Shown: positions 1 to 5,432 of the stretch, piece by piece
How positions within the stretch are numbered: position 1 is the first letter of the stretch
Layout: every line of letters starts with the position of its first letter
Assembly: GCA_024709705.1 (NCBI GenBank)
Contig: JANJWE010000105.1
Coordinates: forward strand, 1 to 5,432
Length of the DNA stretch: 5,432 nucleotides
Direction: 5' to 3'
Source of the DNA: Flavobacterium sp.
GTDB lineage: Bacteria; Bacteroidota; Bacteroidia; Flavobacteriales; Flavobacteriaceae
Translations under genes and position numbers: made by a program
Notes under the pieces: generated by a model
Databases searched by the model: none
Told to the model about the DNA's origin: nothing
What the model saw: the letters and a program-made list of their open reading frames with translations, nothing else

Positions 1-663
1 AGTTTTACCGGAGGTTTGGTTTTTAATAAAGAGTTTGGTTTTCCCGTTATTGGTATACCCGGAACAATAGATAATGATATTTACGGTACCAGCCATACCT
101 TAGGTTATGATACGGCTTTAAATACAGTTGTAGAGTGTATTGATAAAATTAGAGATACTGCCAGTTCACACAATCGCTTGTTTTTTGTTGAAGTAATGGG
201 CAGAGATGCCGGTCACATTGCCTTGAATGCCGGTATTGGAGCAGGTGCAGAGGAAATTTTGATTCCGGAAGAAGATTTAGGTTTAGACCGATTATTAGAA
301 TCATTACAAAAAAGTAAAGCCTCAGGTAAATCTTCAAGTATTGTTGTGGTTGCCGAAGGAGATAAAATGGGTAAAAACGTCTTTGAGTTAAAGGATTATA
401 TTGAACAACATTTCCCGGAATACGATATCCGCGTATCTGTTTTAGGCCACATGCAAAGAGGTGGAGCTCCATCTTGTTTTGATCGTGTACTTGCCAGTAG
501 ATTGGGAGTTAAAGCAGTTGAATCTCTATTAGAAGGCAAATCGAACTACATGGTAGGACTTCTTCAAGACGAAGTAACACTCACTCCCTTAGAAATGGCA
601 ATCAAAGGACATTATCCTATAGATATGGAACTCCTTAGAGTTTCTGATATCATGTCAACGTAA
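1..663 (+). CDS. pfkA: 6-phosphofructokinase, ATP-dependent (5'-truncated by window edge)
   Basis: Cytosolic enzyme that phosphorylates fructose 6-phosphate to fructose 1,6-bisphosphate, the committed step of glycolysis. The frame is open from base 1, so the gene starts outside the window; about 105 N-terminal residues (ATP P-loop side) should be missing, and 220 are visible against a usual 320-330. The first visible residues, SFTGG, match the sequence just after the family's GGDG motif. Visible residues 20-26 read PGTIDND, with catalytic Asp24 (E. coli Asp127). Gly21 rather than Lys at the position equal to E. coli 124 favours ATP over pyrophosphate as phosphoryl donor. SSHNR (Arg59, E. coli Arg162), MGR (66-68), Glu119 (E. 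coli Glu222) and Arg144/His150/Arg153 in the GHMQRGG region complete the fructose 6-phosphate site. The internal TTG at 16 is not a start. The stop is TAA at 661-663, and gapA follows after 67 bases. Confidence 0.96.
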   Translation, partial: SFTGGLVFNKEFGFPVIGIPGTIDNDIYGTSHTLGYDTALNTVVECIDKIRDTASSHNRLFFVEVMGRDAGHIALNAGIGAGAEEILIPEEDLGLDRLLESLQKSKASGKSSSIVVVAEGDKMGKNVFELKDYIEQHFPEYDIRVSVLGHMQRGGAPSCFDRVLASRLGVKAVESLLEGKSNYMVGLLQDEVTLTPLEMAIKGHYPIDMELLRVSDIMST

Positions 664-670
664 TTAATAA

Positions 671-1738
<1,068 letters not shown>

Positions 1739-1745
1739 TTTTATC

Positions 1746-1780
1746 AAATCCCGTTTGATTTCTGTTCAAACGGGATTTTT
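1746..1780 (+). terminator. Intrinsic terminator of gapA
   Basis: A perfect 13-bp inverted repeat: 1746-1758 (AAATCCCGTTTGA) pairs with 1766-1778 (TCAAACGGGATTT) around a seven-base loop (TTTCTGT), followed by T-rich sequence to 1780. The A-rich 5' flank makes it potentially bidirectional. It starts eight bases after the gapA stop and ends 19 bases before the next start codon, so the kinase gene must use readthrough or a promoter inside the gapA end or hairpin region. Confidence 0.9.
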
Positions 1781-1799
1781 ATAACTAAATCATAAAGAA

Positions 1800-2651
1800 A
1801 TGAAATTATTAGTTGATGGAGGATCTACCAAAGCCGATTGGATTGCAATTGATGATGAAGGTAAGGTTCTTTTTACTACGCAAACTTTGGGTTTAAATCC
1901 GGAAGTTTTAACTAAAGAACAAATTATCAGTAGACTGGATGATAAATTTGATATATCTCAAAACAAACAAAAAGCCAAACAACTCTTTTTCTATGGTGCC
2001 GGCTGTGGTACAGACAGGATGAAGAATTTTTTGAGCGAAGTTTTTAAAGGATATTTCAAAAATGCCGAAATAACGGTTCATGAAGATACTTATGCCGCAG
2101 TTTATGCCACTACACCCAAAAACGAGCAAGCTATCGTTTGTATTTTGGGTACCGGTTCAAATTGCAGTTTTTTTGATGGGAAAGTTCTACATCAAAAAGT
2201 ACAATCTTTGGGTTATATAGCCATGGATGATGGCTCTGGAAACCGATTTGGAAGACATTTATTGAGAGGGTACTACTTTAATAAAATGCCCAAAGAATTG
2301 GCTCTTGAGTTTGAAGCCGAATTTAATTTGGATGCCGATTTTATTAAAGCCAATTTATACAAAGAACCTAATCCGAATGCCTATTTAGCAACTCTTGCCA
2401 AGTTTATTATCAAACACAAAGAAAATGAGTTTTGTAAAAAAATAATTTTCAAAGAGTTAAAGAAATTTGCGAAAAACTATATTATGCAATACGATAATTG
2501 TAGAGAAATTCCGGTTCATTTTGTAGGTTCAATTGCCTTTTATCTTAAAGATGAGCTTACCGAGATCCTATCCCAATACAACATCAAAATTGGAAATGTA
2601 TTGCGAAGACCAATTGATGGATTAATTGCATACCACATTCTAAATAAATAA
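1800..2651 (+). CDS. BadF/BadG/BcrA/BcrD-type sugar kinase, N-acetylglucosamine kinase-like
   Basis: An ATP-dependent kinase of the ASKHA (actin/hexokinase/Hsp70) fold, 283 residues. Closest by eye to N-acetylglucosamine kinases, which make GlcNAc 6-phosphate in the cytosol. Phosphate-1 motif DGGSTKADW sits at 6-14, directly after the start, which fixes the ATG at 1800. Asp96 in HEDTYAA aligns with the catalytic Asp of human NAGK (TTDAAGS). Phosphate-2 motif LGTGSNC is at 116-122, GYIAMDDGSGNRFG at 138-151 matches the sugar-site GD-EGS block, and the adenosine-site VGS is at 242-244. No signal peptide or membrane segment. It is shorter than human NAGK (about 344), mainly in the C-terminal lobe. 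The neighbours are glycolytic, so feeding a sugar or recycled amino sugar into glycolysis is plausible. The exact substrate (GlcNAc, MurNAc, glucosamine or glucose) cannot be told from sequence. Terminators flank it on both sides. Confidence 0.85.
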   Translation: MKLLVDGGSTKADWIAIDDEGKVLFTTQTLGLNPEVLTKEQIISRLDDKFDISQNKQKAKQLFFYGAGCGTDRMKNFLSEVFKGYFKNAEITVHEDTYAAVYATTPKNEQAIVCILGTGSNCSFFDGKVLHQKVQSLGYIAMDDGSGNRFGRHLLRGYYFNKMPKELALEFEAEFNLDADFIKANLYKEPNPNAYLATLAKFIIKHKENEFCKKIIFKELKKFAKNYIMQYDNCREIPVHFVGSIAFYLKDELTEILSQYNIKIGNVLRRPIDGLIAYHILNK

Positions 2652-2656
2652 ATATC

Positions 2657-2687
2657 AAACCGCATAATCTTATTACGCGGTTTTTTT
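2657..2687 (+). terminator. Intrinsic terminator of the sugar kinase gene
   Basis: Bases 2657-2668 (AAACCGCATAAT) pair with 2672-2683 (ATTACGCGGTTT) with one A-C mismatch, around a three-base loop. A run of seven T (2681-2687) begins inside the 3' arm. This is a standard Rho-independent shape, starting five bases after the kinase stop. Only 12 bases separate the T-run from the mgsA ATG at 2700, an unusually tight spacing. Confidence 0.87.
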
Positions 2688-2699
2688 AATAGATTATCT

Positions 2700-3071
2700 A
2701 TGGAAATTGCTATTATTGCTCACGACGGAAAAAAAGCTGATATGGTTCAATTTTTGAATAAAAATCGCGAATTTTTAATTCAAGAGAAAATTAAACTTAT
2801 TGCTACGGGAACTACAGGTTCTAAAGCAGAATCAGCAGGTTTTAAAGTAAAAAAAATGTTATCTGGACCTCAAGGTGGTGATGCTCAAATTGCAGCTAGG
2901 GTAGCAGAAGGAAAAACCAAAATGGTACTCTTTTTTAAAGATCCACTATCAAGTCATCCTCATGAAGCCGATGTTAATATGCTTATTCGAGTTTGTGATG
3001 TGCACAATATACCGCTGGCCACCAATGAAGCTACGGCCCAATTGCTGTTAAATGGAATTCGTTTATTTTAA
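2700..3071 (+). CDS. mgsA: Methylglyoxal synthase (short form)
   Basis: Cytosolic lyase converting dihydroxyacetone phosphate to methylglyoxal and phosphate, a glycolytic bypass that frees phosphate when triose phosphates accumulate. The MGS-like fold is recognised from AHD-K (His8, Asp9, Lys12), the phosphate loop ATGTTG (35-40), SGPQGGD (55-61) with catalytic Asp61 (E. coli Asp71), FFKDPL with Asp81 (E. coli Asp91), and HPHEADV with His88 and Asp91 (E. coli His98 and Asp101). NIPLATNEATA closes the core at 103-113. At 123 residues it is shorter than the E. coli enzyme (152): it starts close to the first strand and stops soon after the core, lacking the C-terminal tail. All catalytic residues seen by eye are present, so it is likely active. 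The start follows a terminator by 12 bases and has no Shine-Dalgarno motif. Its stop codon overlaps that of convergent ridA. Confidence 0.95.
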   Translation: MEIAIIAHDGKKADMVQFLNKNREFLIQEKIKLIATGTTGSKAESAGFKVKKMLSGPQGGDAQIAARVAEGKTKMVLFFKDPLSSHPHEADVNMLIRVCDVHNIPLATNEATAQLLLNGIRLF

Positions 3072-3451
3072 AATTTAACGGCTACAACTGAAATTTCAAT
3101 ATTTACATTTTTAGGCAGGCAAGCTACTTGAACCGTCTCCCGAGCCGGTGCTGTGTCTTCCGAAAAATAGGAACCATAAATTTGGTTAATTCTTCCAAAA
3201 TGGTTCATGTCCATTATAAAAATTGTAGATTTAATAACGTTTTCAAATGTCATATCTGTAGCTTTTAAAATAGCTTCCACGTTTTTCATCACTTGAGTAG
3301 TTTCGGCTTCTATAGAGTCCAAAATCAATTCCCCATTTTCAGGGTTAAGAGCAATTTGTCCGGAAGTATATAAAGTGTTATTTACCATAACCGCTTGATT
3401 GTACGGACCTATAGGTGCTGGTGCAGCTGTTGTATTGATTATTTTCTTCAT
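3068..3451 (-). CDS. ridA: RidA family enamine/imine deaminase (YjgF/YER057c/UK114)
   Basis: Small cytosolic trimeric protein that hydrolyses reactive 2-aminoacrylate and related enamine/imine intermediates released by PLP enzymes, protecting against metabolic damage. The 127 residues match the family (about 128). PAPIGPYNQA (11-20) carries Tyr17, TSGQIALNP (29-37) is the conserved second strand, and PARETVQVACLPKNVNIEI (102-120) holds Arg104, equal to the catalytic Arg105 of E. coli RidA that binds the substrate carboxylate, plus Glu119 (E. coli Glu120). The presence of that Arg supports true RidA activity rather than one of the Arg-lacking Rid subfamilies. It starts three bases after the lptD stop, so the two are almost certainly co-transcribed, possibly translationally coupled. 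It converges on mgsA with a four-base overlap. No terminator is visible after its stop. Confidence 0.96.
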   Translation of the reverse strand: MKKIINTTAAPAPIGPYNQAVMVNNTLYTSGQIALNPENGELILDSIEAETTQVMKNVEAILKATDMTFENVIKSTIFIMDMNHFGRINQIYGSYFSEDTAPARETVQVACLPKNVNIEISVVAVKF

Positions 3452-3454
3452 AAT

Positions 3455-5432
3455 TTATCGTAATTGTCTGTCCGGTAAAGAACGTTTTTCCCACTTAATA
3501 TCACTTAGCACTGAGGATTTAATCCCTATGAAAAATCCCCAAAAGGCATTTTCACCATAGGGTGACCAATTGAAATCTATTCTCCAACTTAATAAATCTC
3601 TTTCAAATCGAAATTGTGTAAAGGTTACCCCTTGTTGCACAAAATCATAACCGGTTGAAACTCCCATTTTCCATCGGGGAGTTAGATCAACATTTCCTGA
3701 GATCATCACCGAGTTACCGGTTATTTTTTTCTCTCTGGAATTATTACCATAAGTCAAAGAATAAGCAAAAGTTAAATCCCAAGGTAATTCAGCGTTGTAA
3801 AATTGGCTTACTTCTCCCGATTCTTCAGAAGAATCAAACTGGCTCTCTCGCCGGTCGCTAAAATCAGTGTTTGTACCAAATAGGTCGTCTTCACGACCAC
3901 CATTTCTGGCTCCTTGAGTATTCTTCTTTTTTTCCTTTCCACTACTGGATAAAGAGTAATTTACAGTCATGTTAGCACTAGTCATACGAAATAAACTACC
4001 ACCATTATCTATGTTCCATTTTTCAATTCTTCTTCCTGCTGCATTTATCGCATAGGGGTCTAATGTTGCTGCAAAATTTACGTTCATTTTGTTGTCAAAA
4101 AGTGTCGTTCCCCCACTCATTCGCATAGGGGCCCATCGCAATGAATCTGCAGCCATGTTATAGCTTGTAGAAAAGTTTAACTGATTGAGTAACATTACTT
4201 TTTTGGGCTCTGTTTTAGTACTGTCTTTATCGGTCATTTTAGCTTCAAAAGTATTGCTCAAATTGAATCCTATAGAGTTTGCATACGAACTGTTTGGAGC
4301 ACCAAAAATTCCGGTTTCAAATCGTGAGTATTGAGCGGTTCTTCCCGAAGCATCTAATGCATAAGTATCGTAGTATTGCTCAAAACTAGGGGTATAGCTG
4401 TGAGAAATGGAAGGTCGCATGACATGACGAATGGCTTGAATTTTTTTGGTTTCGCCAAAATTAAAAGTTCCATAAATAGTGGTTCCAACGCTTGTAGAAA
4501 AAGAATAGGTTCTAAAAGCATCAAATCCATTAACGTCTCGTGTAATAACTTGATTTAAATCGCTGTCAAAGTTACGATTGATGGTTTTAAAATACCATAC
4601 CTCATTGTAGTTGGCACTGGTAGAAACACTAAAATGTCGGAAAACTTTAAAGTTGGTACTCAATGGGATAGAATGTTGAAATCCACTTTGAGCATCTCTG
4701 AACATCTCCGATTTAAAAAATAAAGAATCGGTTGTGGTAATTCGATTTTCGCCTCTCAAATTGTATTGAAAGTTGATATTTCTTAAAAATCCTTTTTTGA
4801 CTCCGTTTTTGGGTGCAAAGGGAAAAATACGATCTACACTCGCTTGAAGAGTTGGTAAAGTCATATTTATTTCTTGAGTTCTGGTATTTTGATTGTGAGT
4901 GGCTGATAGTGAAAGATTTACTTGGGGTACAGAATTGAAGGTTTTGGCATAGGAAATTGACGAACTCAAATTGTTATTTAAGGTAGAACCAACGTTAATT
5001 TGATTGAGTGATTGTTGAAAAAACCGACTGCTTCCTAAGTTAACCGAGGCTGAAAATCTTGAAGATGGATTGGATTTGGCGTCTTGAGAATGCGACCATT
5101 GGATATTGTATATGTTTGATTTGGTGTAATCCGGAAAGCCGCGTTCACTTTGAATCAAATTTTCAAAACGAATATTAAAGTTACCATTGAATTTGTATTT
5201 TACGGCATAACTCGATTGAAATCGAAGGGCATAACTTCCATTAGTGTAATAATCACCCAAAATGGCCAAATCATAATAATCACTCAAAGCCAAATAGTAG
5301 CCCCCGTTTTGCAAAGAATAGCCTTGTCTTCGTGTGTCTTGAAACGTAGGTACAATTATTCCGGAACTGCTCTCTTCTGTCATCGGGAAAAAAGCAAAAG
5401 GGACTGCAATAGGTGTTGGAACATTGGCAATA
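3455..5432 (-). CDS. lptD: LptD-like outer-membrane LPS assembly protein, C-terminal barrel (5'-truncated by window edge)
   Basis: Probable outer-membrane translocon that, with LptE, inserts lipopolysaccharide into the outer leaflet. The frame stays open past the Met codon at 5381-5383: 16 further in-frame codons reach the right edge (ending ..TPIAVPFAFFP before that Met), so that Met is internal and the true start lies outside. About 658 residues are visible; the N-terminal periplasmic OstA-like domain would be upstream. What is visible is a succession of alternating polar/aromatic strands (for example YYLALSDYYDLAILGDYY and SYALRFQSSYAVKYKFNGNF), as in a large beta-barrel. A charged segment (KEKKKN to EESGEV, about 3806-3940) is a likely loop. 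No cysteine occurs in the visible part. The tail after the last barrel-like strand is basic (IKWEKRSLPDRQLR). Assignment rests on recalled similarity to flavobacterial LptD proteins; a different large outer-membrane barrel is the main alternative. Confidence 0.82.
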   Translation of the reverse strand, partial: IANVPTPIAVPFAFFPMTEESSSGIIVPTFQDTRRQGYSLQNGGYYLALSDYYDLAILGDYYTNGSYALRFQSSYAVKYKFNGNFNIRFENLIQSERGFPDYTKSNIYNIQWSHSQDAKSNPSSRFSASVNLGSSRFFQQSLNQINVGSTLNNNLSSSISYAKTFNSVPQVNLSLSATHNQNTRTQEINMTLPTLQASVDRIFPFAPKNGVKKGFLRNINFQYNLRGENRITTTDSLFFKSEMFRDAQSGFQHSIPLSTNFKVFRHFSVSTSANYNEVWYFKTINRNFDSDLNQVITRDVNGFDAFRTYSFSTSVGTTIYGTFNFGETKKIQAIRHVMRPSISHSYTPSFEQYYDTYALDASGRTAQYSRFETGIFGAPNSSYANSIGFNLSNTFEAKMTDKDSTKTEPKKVMLLNQLNFSTSYNMAADSLRWAPMRMSGGTTLFDNKMNVNFAATLDPYAINAAGRRIEKWNIDNGGSLFRMTSANMTVNYSLSSSGKEKKKNTQGARNGGREDDLFGTNTDFSDRRESQFDSSEESGEVSQFYNAELPWDLTFAYSLTYGNNSREKKITGNSVMISGNVDLTPRWKMGVSTGYDFVQQGVTFTQFRFERDLLSWRIDFNWSPYGENAFWGFFIGIKSSVLSDIKWEKRSLPDRQLR

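Noticed and set aside
16..18. TTG as the pfkA start
   Set aside because: The preceding in-frame residues SFTGG belong to the conserved PFK core, so the gene simply enters from outside the window.
149..472. Minus-strand open frame of 107 codons
   Set aside because: It lies wholly antisense to pfkA, shows no recognisable motif and has unnatural composition; it is a shadow of the real gene.
1908..2129. Minus-strand open frame of 73 codons with a hydrophobic, Cys-containing product
   Set aside because: Antisense to the kinase motifs; no independent support.
3072..3110. AAATTT repeats after the mgsA stop as a terminator
   Set aside because: The possible stem is short, AT-only and lacks a following T-run; the bases are also the ridA coding end.
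3655..3861. Plus-strand open frame of 68 codons
   Set aside because: Antisense to the LptD-like gene; no recognisable product.
4376..4558. Plus-strand open frame of 60 codons
   Set aside because: Antisense to the LptD-like gene; no recognisable product and no leader.
5381..5383. Met codon as the start of the LptD-like gene
   Set aside because: The frame continues without a stop to the window edge, and the residues before this Met (TPIAVPFAFFP) look like conserved LptD sequence, so the codon is internal.

Overview
The window looks like an ordinary chromosomal segment from a member of the Bacteroidota, most likely a Flavobacteriia species. The reasons are the low GC content, A-rich gene leaders with no Shine-Dalgarno motif (typical of this phylum), a Bacteroidota-type LptD barrel, and a eukaryote-like class I GAPDH. 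The taxonomic call is inference from sequence style and remembered family resemblance; no database was searched.

Layout. On the plus strand (1-3071) is a run of carbohydrate-metabolism genes: the C-terminal two thirds of 6-phosphofructokinase (pfkA, cut by the left edge), complete glyceraldehyde-3-phosphate dehydrogenase (gapA), a complete BadF/BadG-type sugar kinase resembling N-acetylglucosamine kinase, and a complete short methylglyoxal synthase (mgsA). Clear intrinsic terminators follow gapA and the kinase gene. An imperfect hairpin followed by a four-copy AAAC tract lies between pfkA and gapA. On the minus strand (3068-5432) are ridA and, upstream of it, the C-terminal part of an LptD-like outer-membrane barrel protein, cut by the right edge. 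The two strands meet tail to tail: mgsA and ridA overlap by four bases (TTAA), with no visible terminator.

How the genes fit together. PfkA commits fructose 6-phosphate to glycolysis and GAPDH oxidises the triose phosphates. MgsA diverts dihydroxyacetone phosphate to methylglyoxal and free phosphate when the lower pathway is overloaded. The kinase could feed (amino)sugars into the same pool. The minus-strand pair joins envelope biogenesis (LptD) to reactive enamine/imine clearance (RidA); the three-base spacing suggests co-transcription rather than a shared pathway.

I found no mobile element, CRISPR array, RNA gene, toxin-antitoxin or defence locus, and no stretch above 300 bases lacks a gene. 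No convincing undescribed system is visible. The items worth a second look are modest: repeated junction hairpins placed very close to start codons, the convergent gene overlap, an altered PfkA effector-site position, a short MgsA C-terminus, a cysteine-free LptD barrel, and the unassigned substrate of the kinase.
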